Below are positions 1 through 10,240 of a DNA stretch of 64,000 nt, one piece after another. Source of the DNA: Mytilus californianus (taxonomy: Eukaryota; Mollusca; Bivalvia; Mytilida; Mytilidae); contig NW_026262668.1 in NCBI RefSeq assembly GCF_021869535.1, positions 20,713,732 to 20,777,731 on the forward strand. The letters run 5' to 3'. The stretch's first letter is position 1. Each line of letters opens with the position of its first letter. A program made the position numbers and the translations under genes. The notes under the pieces were generated by a model. It did no database searches and was not told the origin of the DNA. It saw only the letters and a list, made by a program, of their open reading frames with translations.

Positions 1-739
1 ACTTAATAGCAAACTGAAAATATCATTAAACATGTTTTATTATTCATTAGATGCAGAGGGTCGGCGATATTCCTCACTGTTTATATAGTAAAACATGACC
101 ACACACACATCGTTATCGGCTTCCCCCCCCCCCCCCCCCCCCATCTTTCTATTATCTGTCCAGTCTATATAAATGTTGAAATGATGTTTAATGTATGCAT
201 TCTCTGAATACTGTACTGTTAAATATGTCAATATTTCTAGTAGTGGCAGTGGCAGTAGTAGTCGTAGCCTTGTTTGTCACTCTCAGAAGCCCCCCTCCCC
301 AATCATAATTGTCAGTCCCTTCGTACACCATTGCTGTATTCTATAATGTGAGAAGAAATAATTATTTTACTAACCTTTAGTAAGAGAAATTATCTCTTTG
401 ATGTCACGAGGTGAGAAAATATATTGGATATCATTACATCTGTTTAGTATCAATAACACATAATCAGTACCTTCTTTACAATGACATATTCTGAAAATAG
501 CAGTGGACAAATACATACATTTGTGTTAAAAGTTGACGACGAAGCAAGTGTAGGCTGTATGCAGTACGACAAGTGAGATTCGTTTAATCAGACATTTGTT
601 AATCCGACATTTACTTAATTAGAGATGCATGAATTTTAAACTTCATTATAGCATGAAATGTATGTGTGCATTCATTGGTTGTGACAATGTTTGCTTTGAT
701 GAGGTTAGGTGTGAAGTGTACGACTGAGCTATTATAACA
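1..739. other. 5' flank of the GPCR gene, no gene seen
   Basis: No convincing ORF or RNA gene. A run of 20 C residues lies at 123-142. Two near copies of a short motif containing 'ATCAGACATTTGTTAATCC' sit around 589-615. Any promoter of the downstream GPCR gene should lie here, but I see no clear TATA box. Confidence 0.5.
123..142. repeat. poly-C/poly-G homopolymer
   Basis: Twenty uninterrupted C residues on the plus strand. Such tracts are length-unstable and the exact length may be a sequencing or assembly artefact. Confidence 0.9.
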
Positions 740-1672
740 ATGGGAAGTTGGATATTTGCTATTGTTTTATGTTCCTTACTTCTTATTGTACATATGTATG
801 TCGTTGGAATTGTTATGACAATGAAGAAATGGTCAGACAACCGTTTTCTATGCCTAGCACTATTTTTAAGCATTAGTGATGCTACGATGATGGTTGAATC
901 AATTTGGCATGCAGTCATAGGTGGTGATGTAAACGCAAGTGAAAGCAGCCATTATCAATGCACCATCTTGAGCCATTTAACACCAGGCACGATTCTGTTT
1001 TCGCTTCTCCAAACTCTGTTTATTTGTCTCGAACGACTAAATGCGACTTTTGCAATACCAAATAGAATTTTAAAACAACTGACCAGCAATCTTTCTGTGG
1101 GGATTGGTTTTATCATAACGCATGTTTATGTATTGTTACGGTGTATTGTTGAACTACTTGATGGTGAAAGGAACACAGATAAACCGAAAGGTTGCGACCC
1201 AACATACACATTTCAGAAAGAATTTTTGCTTTTCAACGAAATACCAAACATGGTATTAGTGACAGTAATAACATCGTGTTACATTGCTATTATAGTTAGA
1301 ATGGTGAAACAGCGCAAGAAAATACAGGAATCTGAAGGTTTGACTGACTTGCAAATAAAACAGAAGAAAAAATCTGCACTTAAGATGCACAGGAACGTAA
1401 TGACATTAAGCTGTATAGTCGCCATTACTCTTTGTGCGATACTACCGAGATGTATTTACGGACTTTATTTTCAGAGCAGGCAAGATCCCTACGCGAGAGT
1501 GTCGTCGGTCCATGATGCAGTTAATGTTATTTTGTTGTTGAATCCATTGTTTGACCCCTTTGTTTACATATTAAGAATGAAAGAATTTCGGGATCGACTG
1601 AAATGCCAATGCTTTAAAAGAAATAACAGAATTGAAAGCTCCGTTAATCAGACAGATCCCTCTCATTATTGA
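740..1672 (+). CDS. Class A (rhodopsin-like) GPCR, divergent, single exon
   Basis: A 310-residue seven-helix membrane receptor, expected at the plasma membrane and to couple to G proteins; the ligand is not recognisable. Helix 1 starts almost at the initiator Met (residues 3-27). Helix 2 carries the conserved Asp in 'LALFLSISDAT'. A Cys opens helix 3 ('CTILSHL') and a second Cys lies in extracellular loop 2 ('KGCDPTY'), the usual disulphide pair. The DRY site at the end of helix 3 reads Glu-Arg-Leu ('CLERLNAT'). Helix 6 keeps the Pro but not the Trp ('LCAILP'). Helix 7 has 'NPLFDPFVY', a standard NPxxY, followed by helix 8 and a Cys pair suited to palmitoylation. The helix 1 Asn is absent and the extracellular N-terminus is very short, so the true start could be in an upstream exon. 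A motif AATAAA follows at 2175. Intronless receptors of this kind are common in mollusc lineage-specific expansions (known of the group). GPCR assignment is secure; subfamily is not. Confidence 0.87.
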   Translation: MGSWIFAIVLCSLLLIVHMYVVGIVMTMKKWSDNRFLCLALFLSISDATMMVESIWHAVIGGDVNASESSHYQCTILSHLTPGTILFSLLQTLFICLERLNATFAIPNRILKQLTSNLSVGIGFIITHVYVLLRCIVELLDGERNTDKPKGCDPTYTFQKEFLLFNEIPNMVLVTVITSCYIAIIVRMVKQRKKIQESEGLTDLQIKQKKKSALKMHRNVMTLSCIVAITLCAILPRCIYGLYFQSRQDPYARVSSVHDAVNVILLLNPLFDPFVYILRMKEFRDRLKCQCFKRNNRIESSVNQTDPSHY

Positions 1673-2174
1673 AATGTTGAGTGATACATGACAAACCATT
1701 TGTTGATTTTAATTCAAATATTAATCTGAATTAATATATATTTCATGTCTGCAAGTGATTGGTGAATGTAAACAAATATGGCAACAGTAATTTCTTGAAA
1801 CAGACTGAAATTGACAATATTGCATAATCATGTGAGACTTTGCAGGCCTGAAATCAATCATGTATTCGGAAATTTTATACAATTTATGAATGGTAATTAC
1901 AATTAAAAAGTGGAAAATTTAAATGATTTATATGAAAATGATAAGTAAGGACATTTCAAACAGTACCAAAATTTATCGTATCTATTAACTTTATTGTCTT
2001 TAAACTTATAGTAAATACCCTTTGGTTCCTCAGTATCAATTTTTTTATAAAAACATGTAAATTTCTATAAAAATTGTCTCCAGCAGCAACTGTTATGTTG
2101 TATGTAACATTTTTAATTTATGAATATTTGTATAAATGTTCCAATGTTGTACAAATATTATTGGATTTCTTCGA

Positions 2175-2180
2175 AATAAA
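2175..2180 (+). terminator. Likely polyadenylation signal of the GPCR gene
   Basis: AATAAA about 500 nt after the GPCR stop codon, just upstream of the 33-bp minisatellite. It would give a 3' UTR of ordinary length. Confidence 0.45.
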
Positions 2181-2224
2181 AGTATTACAATTATTCAGAT
2201 TATTAAGATGAAATGTAATACGGA

Positions 2225-2660
2225 AGGGACAAATATTCAGTTAAAATGTAATGGGTAAGGGGCAAATATTCAGATGACATGTAATAGGGAAGAGACAAAT
2301 ATTCAGATGACATGTAATTGGTAAGGGACAAATATTCAGATGACATGTAATAGGGAAGAGACAAATATTCAGATGACATGTAATAGGGAAGAGACAAATA
2401 TTCAGATGACATGTAATGGGTAATGGACAAATATGCAGATGACATGTAATAGGGAAGGGACAAATATTCAGATGACATGTAATGGGTAAGGGACAAATAT
2501 TCAGATGACATGTAATGGGTAAGGGACAAATATTCAGATGACATGTAATAGGGAAGGGACAAATATTCAGATGACATGTAATGGGTAAGGGACAAATATT
2601 CAGATGACATGTAATAGGGAAGGGACAAATATTCAAATGAAATGTAATAGTGAAGGGAAA
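2225..2660. repeat. 33-bp minisatellite, about 13 copies
   Basis: Tandem units of 33 bp containing 'GACAAATATTCAGATGACAT' and ending in GTAATGGGTAAGG or GTAATAGGGAAGG. The period is a multiple of three and the unit is free of stops in two minus-strand frames, which makes spurious repetitive ORFs of 131 and 169 aa. Flanking units are more diverged than central ones, as expected for an array that grows and is homogenised from the middle. Confidence 0.93.
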
Positions 2661-2809
2661 AATTGAGTTTTTTCTCTCTCAATAAAACAGTAACTATAAT
2701 GCACAGATACAATTTTGACTGAGGGTACCTAGGATCAACGTGAATTTTATTTAAGAAGTATTATAACTACCCAAAGACGCTATGGTTATTACTAATATAA
2801 AAATTAGGA

Positions 2810-3150
2810 AAATATGGTAGGATTGCCAATGAGACAACTGTCCACCAGTGACTACACGACGTAGAAGTTAGCAACTATAGGTCAACTTTGCACAACAAAA
2901 TACATCATGTAATCGAAAAACAAATATAATATGCAGCAACAAACGACAACCACTGAATTACAATCTCCTGACTTTGGACAGTCACATAAAAAATGTGGCG
3001 ATGGTTAACATGTTTACTATCACCCAACCATCCCCTAACCTGGGACAGTGGTGTAACAGCACATCATATGAAAAACTATAAAAATTAGTTGAAACTAATC
3101 AGATCAATACATAGCACAAAAACAATTAACTAAAACACAAGAGACACAAA
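2810..3150 (-). mobile_element. Truncated retroelement 3' end, interspersed repeat family A
   Basis: Reverse-orientation copy of a repeat that recurs at 9.1, 32.3, 35.6, 36.3, 41.6 and 45.0 kb. All copies share the same terminus (on their sense strand ending near 'CAATCATACCACATCTTC') but start at different points. That pattern fits 5'-truncated retrotransposon insertions. Sense-strand landmarks are 'TTGAAGGCCGTAC', 'GAGTTGTCTCATTGGCAA' and a 'GGGGTTAAACATGTTT'-like block in the opposite orientation. No coding capacity. Confidence 0.7.
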
Positions 3151-3234
3151 GTAGTCGCAGTTATTGAAATCTAATTCAAAGCCATTTACAACTAATTAGA
3201 AATCATGTATCATGAACAACTTCAAAAACTGCAA

Positions 3235-3457
3235 GAATACACTCATCTTGTTAGTACATTAAGATATGGGCCACATCCATACCCTTACTAGAATACACTG
3301 ATCTTGTCAGTACATTTAGAAATGGGCCACATCCATACCCTTACTAGAATGCACTCATCTTGTCAGTACATTTAGATATGGAACACATCCATACCCTTAC
3401 TAGAATACACTCGTTTTGTCAGTACATTTAGATATGGGCCAACCCATACCCTTACTT
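3235..3457. repeat. 56-bp minisatellite, 4 copies (first locus)
   Basis: Units begin GAATACACTCATCTTGT at 3235, 3291, 3347 and 3403, an exact 56-bp spacing, and end in CATACCCTTACTA. The same unit forms a second array at 8203-8482. Confidence 0.93.
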
Positions 3458-3591
3458 TAGTCTATAGAAAGGTATATACTATGAAATTTAGAGCGAGGGG
3501 TTTGCCCCGAGAACTTAATTTCATATTACACCCCAGTTCTATTGTTATAATTCTTAGTTTCTATTTCTGAAACAAGTGTAAATTGAATAGA

Positions 3592-3705
3592 TCTATTGTT
3601 ACGAATAACAATGGATTTTGACCACAGGGTGTGACGAGCGGGGTTTCTGGAAACCCCTGCTTCTACATCCCGCAAACAAAGTCCATTGTTATTCGTAACA
3701 ATAGA
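3592..3705. repeat. Inverted repeat with perfect 24-bp arms
   Basis: Arms at 3592-3615 and 3682-3705 are exact reverse complements. The 66-nt centre holds a smaller hairpin, GGGGTTTCTGGAAACCCC. No coding content. Most likely a short non-autonomous foldback or MITE-type element. Confidence 0.8.
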
Positions 3706-3971
3706 AATTGATTATTTTTTTAAATAGCATGAACATAAGAAATTAATAATAGTGTTCACTACAAATTGTTTCAAGATATTAAAAAAAACACATTTTAGGA
3801 AATTCCAATAGCGAAAAAATCAAGCATCTATTTTGAATACAAATTTATCCTTTAAATACTCCTTTGCTTGAAGGTATATTTTTTTTATCCCAGTCATATG
3901 TCTCTATTCTAATTTCTAAAGCATTGAAAAACGGGGATTCTAACTCCCGGACCCCCTCCCCCTCGGTTACC

Positions 3972-4104
3972 CAGTGGCCGATCAGGGGGTGGAGGTTCCG
4001 CGGGTTGGACCCGACTTTTATTTAAAAGATCAATGCAATTTGAATGGTTGGACCCCCCCTTTTTTTTCTCTTGAGTTGGGAACCCTTGGCTGGATCAGCC
4101 CCTG
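3972..4104. mobile_element. MITE-like element with CAGTGGC..GATC ends
   Basis: Starts CAGTGGCCGATCAG and ends CTGGATCAGCCCCTG, which are inverted relatives of each other. Related elements lie at 6489-6591, 32057-32168 and 40760-40895. The interior is C/G-rich with homopolymer runs and has no ORF. No clear target-site duplication here. Confidence 0.5.
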
Positions 4105-4758
4105 ATTGCCCCCAAAAAGGGAGTTCCTAAATATTAAATCTGTATCTTTGTGTGTTGAGCATGTCTGGTAGTCGGGTTTCTAATGCAGACACACCTATCC
4201 CTTAGTATGTCCGAATATGATTGGGGTTTTTTTTCCCGAGAAGAGGGGGGAGGAGCTTTTGTTCTATAAAACCGTATTAAAGATATAAAATAAAGTTATG
4301 ATTACCTTTATTAAACTGATACAGGTAAGTACTTTGGGTTATAATATTGTCTTCATGTTTAGTCTCTTCTACCAAATCCAACGCTTGCCACAAAATGTCG
4401 TCTGTCTTATACCCGTCCATCTTGACAACTGAATACAAGGAGCATGATGTATTTTTTGTTAGTAAGAAGAATACACGAAACAGTCGACCTTGACCTGCTG
4501 ATCCATATTAGCACATGGATTTAACGGGAATATGTAAAACAACTTTGACATTTGTAAAATATACTCACTTGTCAAAGTTTGAACGAAGATAATCAAAGAA
4601 AGGTTACTAGTGGGGTATCATGTAATAAAAAAAATTCTTATAAATCATGGTTTGATATTATCAATAAATATGCTATCGTTTTTTTCATTTTTTTTTTTTT
4701 TTTTTTTCATTTAATAATCAATGTTAACAAATATAGGGTTTAGAATGGGGTGTAAGTT

Positions 4759-4860
4759 AGTTATACACCTCAGGATACGGCGTGTCTGGATAAGAAACCC
4801 CTCCGGCCTCCGGCCGACGGGGTTTCTTATCCAGACACACCTATCCCTCGGTGTATAACT
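4759..4860. repeat. Foldback palindrome with about 43-nt arms
   Basis: The left arm begins AGTTATACACC and runs through GTGTCTGGATAAGAAACCCC; the right arm mirrors it and ends GGTGTATAACT. The centre is the GC-rich CTCCGGCCTCCGGCCGAC. A decayed right arm of the same family is seen near 4180-4205. Confidence 0.8.
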
Positions 4861-4880
4861 ATTACGTATATACCTTTCTA

Positions 4881-6024
4881 TAGACTATCCAATTTAGCAC
4901 ATATTTACAACTCGAGTAATCTTTTAATTGGTCTATTGATGACTGACTTCTTGAAACACAGGTGTTTGTAAACCTGAGCTCATTAACAAAGTTTTGTTTT
5001 GTAAATCTACTCACTAGTATCATTGTAAAATATACGATTTCAAAAGGCCCTTGACTCCTGAATGAAATTTGTTAGTTGCTGGTGTAAGTATGTATATTGA
5101 TATAAAGCAGTGTTTTACTATACATGTATTTCTTTACATTGTAAGATAATAAAAAAAAATGACCAAAAGCAGGCAATAATTAAATTGCAGTGAAAGCTTT
5201 ACATGTTTTGAAAGCATAATTTTACAGTATAACTTAAGCTATAATAAATTTGAAACATATAGATAGTTTGTCCCCGTAGATAGTCTAGCGGATAGGTATT
5301 AAAAAGCAACTACCAACAAAGTTCAAGGATTAGAGGTTCCGTTTTTTTCTTATTTCAAAGTAAAAACTAAAAGATTTATCAGAATATGTATATATGTTAA
5401 TATATAGATGGCACATTCTCTTCAGACATTATCACGGTTTTTCAATCCAAGACATCGTCCTGAACATTAATGAAATATTTGCCACTGGACATTAAGCAAC
5501 CAATAATCAGCCAATTAAACCAATTCATGACGAAATAGATCAACTTCCTGCAGAAATTAAAAAAAATCATCACCAAGTTGCCTTAATTTACCTTCACAAA
5601 GTTTCATAGTCAACACTTTTTTGTTACAAAGTAATTGCATTGATGATAAATTACCACAATTTTAATATAGCGTTGTACTCTAATCATGGTATAAAGAACC
5701 ATATTTGTTACTCTTTATTTAAATGAAAGAAACTGCAATTGTCAAAAATATTTTTAGCCACGATCCAAAGATTTTAATAGCAGGATATTTAAAAATCATT
5801 GTGAAACTTAATAACAAACTATTTCATTTGATTTGGAACACAGCATTTTATTTAAAAATCGCCAGTGGCAATTTTTGTTTTAATATCTTGATTACTATAC
5901 AATGAAATTTTAACCTTGTGATCATTCATGCGAAGATACTAAGTACACGGAAAAGTATGTACTATGAAAATTAGAAGACAAATTCAAGCAATATGATTGG
6001 ACGAAAAGTTGTAAGTATGTGCTA
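4881..6024. repeat. Tandem segmental duplication, copy 1
   Basis: About 1.1 kb that is repeated at 6117-7135. Shared landmarks in order: TCCAATTTAGCACATATTTA at the left end, a 'CAAAAGGCCCTTGACTCC' block, 'GACCAAAAGCAGGCA', a tRNA-like block, and GTAAGTATGTGCTAA at the right end. No ORF is conserved between the copies, so the duplication looks non-coding. Confidence 0.85.
5272..5342 (+). pseudogene. tRNA-like remnant (Glu/Asp-type A box)
   Basis: TAGTCTAGCGGATAGG resembles the D-arm/A-box region of tRNA-Glu or tRNA-Asp, and a weak B-box-like GTTCAAGGATT follows about 40 nt on. The stems do not close, so this is not a functional tRNA; a decayed tRNA-derived SINE head is the likeliest source. 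The second copy of the duplication keeps only TAGTCTAGTGGATAG near 6597. Confidence 0.35.
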
Positions 6025-6033
6025 AGTGTCGGT

Positions 6034-6123
6034 TAGTGTATGGAAAGGTATATACTATAAAATTTAGAGCGAGGGGCTTGCCCCGAGCTCCTAATTTCAT
6101 AGTATATACCTTTCCATACACTA
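6034..6123. mobile_element. 90-bp near-perfect palindrome (foldback element)
   Basis: Arms TAGTGTATGGAAAGGTATAT and its reverse complement meet at a centre GCGAGGGGCTTGCCCCGAGC. It lies exactly between the two copies of the 1.1-kb duplication, and a relative of its right arm stands before copy 1. Confidence 0.85.
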
Positions 6124-7135
6124 TCCAATTTAGCACATATTTACAACTTGAGTAATCCTGTAATTAGTCTATTGATATGTTTTGGCTGACTAGGTGTAGC
6201 TCATTTACGTAGTTTTGTAAATCTACTCACTAGTATCATTGTAAAATATGTGATTTCAAAAGGCCCTTGACTCCAGAATGAAAAGGTGGTAGCTGCTGGT
6301 GTAAGTATGTTTATTGATATAAAGAGGTGTTTTACGACACATGTACTTCTTTACATGGTAAGATGACAAAATAAATTGACCAAAAGCAGGCAGTAATTAA
6401 ATTGCAGTGGAAGCTTCACATTCTTAAAAACATTTTTCTATTTCACATAAAAACAAAAACTATAAATTTTACACATATAGATAGTTTGCAGTGGCGGATC
6501 CAAAAAGGGGGAGGGGGTGGTGGTGGAAAACGCCTTTTTCGTGATGATCAATGGGTTGGAACCCCTTTTGAAAATAGCTGGATCTGCTCCATAGGTAGTC
6601 TAGTGGATAGTTTACATGCATGAAATATTTGTCACTGGATATTAAGCAACCAATAATCAATAAATTCATGACGAAATAGATCAAATTGCTTTAATTTCCC
6701 TTCACAAGGTTTCATGGTTCACTCTTTTTTGTGTACAAAGTAATTGCGTGGAAAATAAATGATTACAATTTTTAGATGGCGTTGTACTCTAATCAAGGTA
6801 TAAAGCTTTAAGAACCATATTTGTTACTTTTTATTTAAATGAAAGAAACTTTTAATCGTCAAAAACATTTTAAGATTCAAAGATTAATAAGTAGGATGTT
6901 TAAAAATCAATTTGAAAACTAATTACAAACTATTTAGTTTAATTTAGAACACAGCATTTATTTCAGAAAAGCCAGTAGCAATTTTTGTTTAATATCTTGA
7001 TTACGATACAATGAAATCTTACACTTGTGGTCATTCATGCGTAGATACTTAGTACACGGAAAAGGTATGCACTATGAAAATTAGAAGGCAAATTCAAGCA
7101 ATTTGATTGGACGAGAAATTGTAAGTATGTGCTAA
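6117..7135. repeat. Tandem segmental duplication, copy 2
   Basis: Diverged copy of 4881-6024 with substitutions, small indels and the MITE-like insertion at 6489-6591. The insertion is absent from copy 1, so it entered after the duplication. Confidence 0.85.
6489..6591. mobile_element. MITE-like element with CAGTGGCGGATCC end
   Basis: Starts CAGTGGCGGATCC and ends CTGGATCTGCTCC, inverted relatives. It interrupts the second duplication copy where the first reads TAGTTTGTCCCCG. The interior has G-runs and no ORF. Confidence 0.6.
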
Positions 7136-7555
7136 CCTAGACTTAAACCATTGTCGTAACGTCAGCCTATTCATTTACCGTGTATTCTTTTTCTAGAATC
7201 AACGCTTCCTAAATCTGTCGCTGAAATGGACTCATCAAATTATATATATTTGTTTCCTTTATGTACCTAATTTCATTAAGTTTGAATTGGCTAATTTACT
7301 GATTTGTGCTCACTAATGGAATTAATTTAAAAACTAACCTGTAACTTTTATATGCCTTCACTGGGAAACGAACCCCTCCTTGAAATATGTTATGTGTGAA
7401 TGACATCAACACATCGACGAAACCTCTCGGCAACCAAATGGGTTGCAATTTAGATGTCTATTTTATATATATAAATGTACAGTATATGTGACACAAGGGA
7501 CACACAGGGCTTGTACCTTTATATATACATAATAGGCAATCGTATATTATAAGTT

Positions 7556-7645
7556 GGTAGCCGCGAGGCTATCATGGTTAAGATCAAAGTGTTAAAGTGT
7601 CAAGTTAAAGGTAGAGACTTGTCGGTTTAAGTTCGAATCCCTGTA
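7556..7645 (+). mobile_element. tRNA-derived SINE head (type II tRNA-like)
   Basis: GTAGCCGCGAGGCTATCATG resembles an A-box region and GTTCGAATCC at 7631-7640 is a canonical B box. The spacing of about 65 nt is what a long variable-arm tRNA (Ser/Leu type) would give. The acceptor stem does not pair, so this is a SINE or tRNA pseudogene. SINE body limits are not clear. Confidence 0.45.
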
Positions 7646-8160
7646 TTCTCTTTGTTGTCCCTATTCTTTAGTTTATTTTATTTTGTATGTTATTGTGGAT
7701 ATTTTTGTAGTAAAAACGTGTTTTCCCGTTCATTTTTGGATTATTATTGGCTATTTCACATATTTGAAACCAAAATTATTACATTCAATTTCTCCATTTT
7801 TTTTTTTTATAAATATAGTATGATTTCATTTGGTTTACTACATAATTTTCCAAATGTTTATTCGCAAATCCCTATGCAAGTAAATCATGATGTGCCTAGA
7901 ATTAGGCTTCTTGCTAGAAATGTCGGTAACATACTTATTATATATATATACATGTACTAAGAAATAAGTTCGAATTTTCTTATTTTGTAAATTCAGACGC
8001 ATGATGATTGAAAGACGGACATGTAATGTTATATTTGTATTGATTTATTAATGCATCGTTGAAGATGATAACGTGGTTATTTAAAAACTCATTTACAATA
8101 CCTTCTAATTAAAAAAAGGCTTTAATTTTGAAAAGACATCAACACAATAGTTTAAGTTAT

Positions 8161-8194
8161 AGATACAATGAATACGCGTTGATTCATTGTATCT
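8161..8194. repeat. Short hairpin beside the second 56-bp array
   Basis: Arms AGATACAATGAAT and ATTCATTGTATCT are perfect reverse complements around an 8-nt loop. It ends 9 nt before the array. Confidence 0.6.
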
Positions 8195-8202
8195 GTACTG
8201 CA

Positions 8203-8482
8203 GAATACACTCATCTTGTCAGTACATTTAGATATGGGCCACATCCATACCCTTACTAGAATACACTGATCTTGTCAGTGCTTTTAGATATGGGCCACAT
8301 CTTCACCCTTATTAGAATACACTGATCTTGTCAGTACATTTAGATATGGACCACATCTATACCCTTGCCTGAAGACACTGATCTTGTCAGTACATGTAGA
8401 TATGGACCACATCTATACCCTTGCCTGAAGACACTGATCTTGTCAGTACATTTAGATATGGGCCACATCTATACCCTTACTA
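8203..8482. repeat. 56-bp minisatellite, 5 copies (second locus)
   Basis: Same unit as 3235-3457, with starts at 8203, 8259, 8315, 8371 and 8427. Later units carry GAAGACACTG instead of GAATACACTG. Both loci are preceded by a CTGCA-like boundary, suggesting that one was copied from the other with its flank. Confidence 0.93.
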
Positions 8483-8629
8483 TGATACATGATGTTAATA
8501 AGGGTTAGATAATCTTGAATTTAAGACAGTGCCTTGTTTCTAATTTTGACTACGTGTTTATCATATCTAAGTGTCATCACAATTGACATTTCTGCTCATA
8601 CATGTCCAGATTATATCATGAAATTCAAT

Positions 8630-9020
8630 TATAAAAAAATACCATACTGTTGAGGTAATGGATGAATTTTACTATTTTTGCAAATTCAGGAACCACATGT
8701 TAATTCTGAAAATGTATTTTTCGCCACTATTACTCGACATCAAATAATGTAAATCGAAAGAAACAAATGTAAAAATTCTTGGCAACTGATAGTTCGAAGA
8801 CTTTTACACATTGGATATGGGAACACAACAATAATAGGATCCGATTAGTCCTTAGACTAAAACTGAAACGCAATGGCTAATAAAACGTAGACGATCTTAA
8901 GTCCCTCCCCCGCCCCCTCCCCAATACAAAAAAATAAACCAAAAAAATAAACGACAAAATCATCACGTGAAATGGACATGTAACTAACGAACTAAGGTAC
9001 GCAACTACAGGTCAGGACAA
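8630..9020. repeat. Copy of a dispersed roughly 0.5-kb module
   Basis: Contains the landmarks of a module seen again at 12060-12560, 13740-14540, 15950-16330, 17210-17340 and 25020-25440: 'GGCAACTGA' plus an AT-rich block, a 'CCTTAGACT' block, a C-rich stretch and 'ATCATCACGTG'. No ORF is shared between copies. Confidence 0.5.
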
Positions 9021-9124
9021 TGTACGACGTTTGTGATACGTTTTCTATACGAACATTCAAAATTCCAAGCCAAATCTTTGTATCTATGAAAGAAATTTAG
9101 TTAAGGCTCTTGTAATTCAGAAGT

Positions 9125-9225
9125 TGTTGTTTTTGCTCATTGTTGAAGGCCGTACGCTTACCTATAGTGCTTACATCTGCACCATTAGGTCTTTGGTGGA
9201 GATTGTCGTATATACCACATATTCG
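9125..9225 (+). mobile_element. Short 3' fragment of repeat family A
   Basis: Carries 'CTCATTGTTGAAGGCCGTAC' and a decayed terminus 'ATACCACATATTC'. Sense orientation, strongly 5'-truncated. Confidence 0.6.
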
Positions 9226-9359
9226 TATTTTTACATTGACTTATCAGATAAACACTTAGCAGAAAAAGTCCCCAAGGCACCCATCTCAAAATACCAATAG
9301 TACCCAGAGCTTCTGAAATCAAGTTAAACAGAATAGAGAAAATCGACTGAAATCAACAT

Positions 9360-9600
9360 AACATAATTTTTAAGGTCATCATCACGAATTGATTGACCTA
9401 TACGATGTGTATGTGTCTCAACCATCTAGAGTAGATCAGTAAATTTACCGATTGTGTTCTATTCCAGATTGCAATAATTTGACTGATAGGGTGTTTGCAT
9501 GGCGACATGTCATTCATAGCCGGAGACACCTACCCTGTAAACATACCCGGTCTCGTTTCATTTGAGTTTATGCGATTCCCTTAGATTTTGTTTTGTATAC
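9360..9600 (+). pseudogene. RT C-terminal remnant (Penelope-like type)
   Basis: Translates, with one stop, to a piece reading GHHHELIDLYDVYVSQ. This matches the 'KFYxRHHxLVDRY..SVSQ' block that follows the RT domain in a widespread animal retroelement family. Downstream sequence around 9487-9580 ('ACCCGGTCTCGTTTC') recurs after the fragments at 22.2 and 25.75 kb. Confidence 0.5.
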
Positions 9601-9649
9601 TTGACAAACATGTTTTATAGGGTTTATGAGATTTGAATATCGGTAAACT

Positions 9650-10041
9650 GTTGTTGCGTCTTATATATTACATCAACGTTTCAGAATTTTCTGCAAGGAA
9701 TTACAGATGCCCAGACTATATCATTGAATTCCTATCATAATAAATTAACATACTTTTGAAACGATTAAAGCCCCCCCCCCTCAAAAAAAAAAAAGAATTT
9801 GTTCGATCCCTCAAAAAACATTCTAATCAGTGCTCCACATCAAATTATGGGAAGAAGAAAGAGCCAATGGTAAACAACAAAGTTATGTTTTTTGGCATTA
9901 TTAAGCGGTTATTGAAAGTAAACTTATTAAGGCGAATAATGTCTTTTATTCCGGTGTATTAACTATATATAGCAGTAAATACACAAACACCTATCATTTC
10001 AAATATGTTTTATATTACTGTAGAGGTCTTTAGTGCAAGAA
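9650..10041. other. No gene seen
   Basis: AT-rich sequence with a short C-run and A-run at 9771-9794. A 68-codon ORF here runs through those homopolymers and does not look like protein. Confidence 0.4.
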
Positions 10042-10240
10042 ATAATAGATGTATTTACACTTTTGGGCATTTAGCTGAATTTGCCCCCAATGACCCTAGA
10101 TCTGTCTCCGAATAACCTTCTGGCGTCAATCAACAATCATGACGTCAAATGATTTAAATTGTGACGCAAACTGTCAAAGGATCTTGTTTGACTTTAGATA
10201 ATGGCGGACAAATTTGCAAATTTGTAAATACATCTATTAT
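10042..10240. mobile_element. MITE-like element with 18-bp perfect terminal inverted repeats
   Basis: ATAATAGATGTATTTACA at 10042-10059 is mirrored exactly at 10223-10240. The 199-bp element contains a full cAMP-response-type palindrome, TGACGTCA, at 10140-10147. No ORF. Confidence 0.7.

Larger units (their letters stand above)
3458..4887. mobile_element. Foldback element split by nested insertions
   Basis: The arm at 3458-3480 (TAGTCTATAGAAAGGTATAT and onward) is the reverse complement of 4867-4887. A compact relative lies intact at 6034-6123, where the same type of arms are only about 14 nt apart. The simplest reading is that this copy was opened by later insertions, because the 1.4 kb between the arms holds two other palindromes (3592-3705 and 4759-4860) and a MITE-like element (3972-4104). 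Confidence 0.55.

Noticed and set aside
2203..2712. Minus-strand ORFs of 131 and 169 codons
   Set aside because: They are the 33-bp minisatellite read in two frames; no leader, no domain, and two overlapping frames are equally open.
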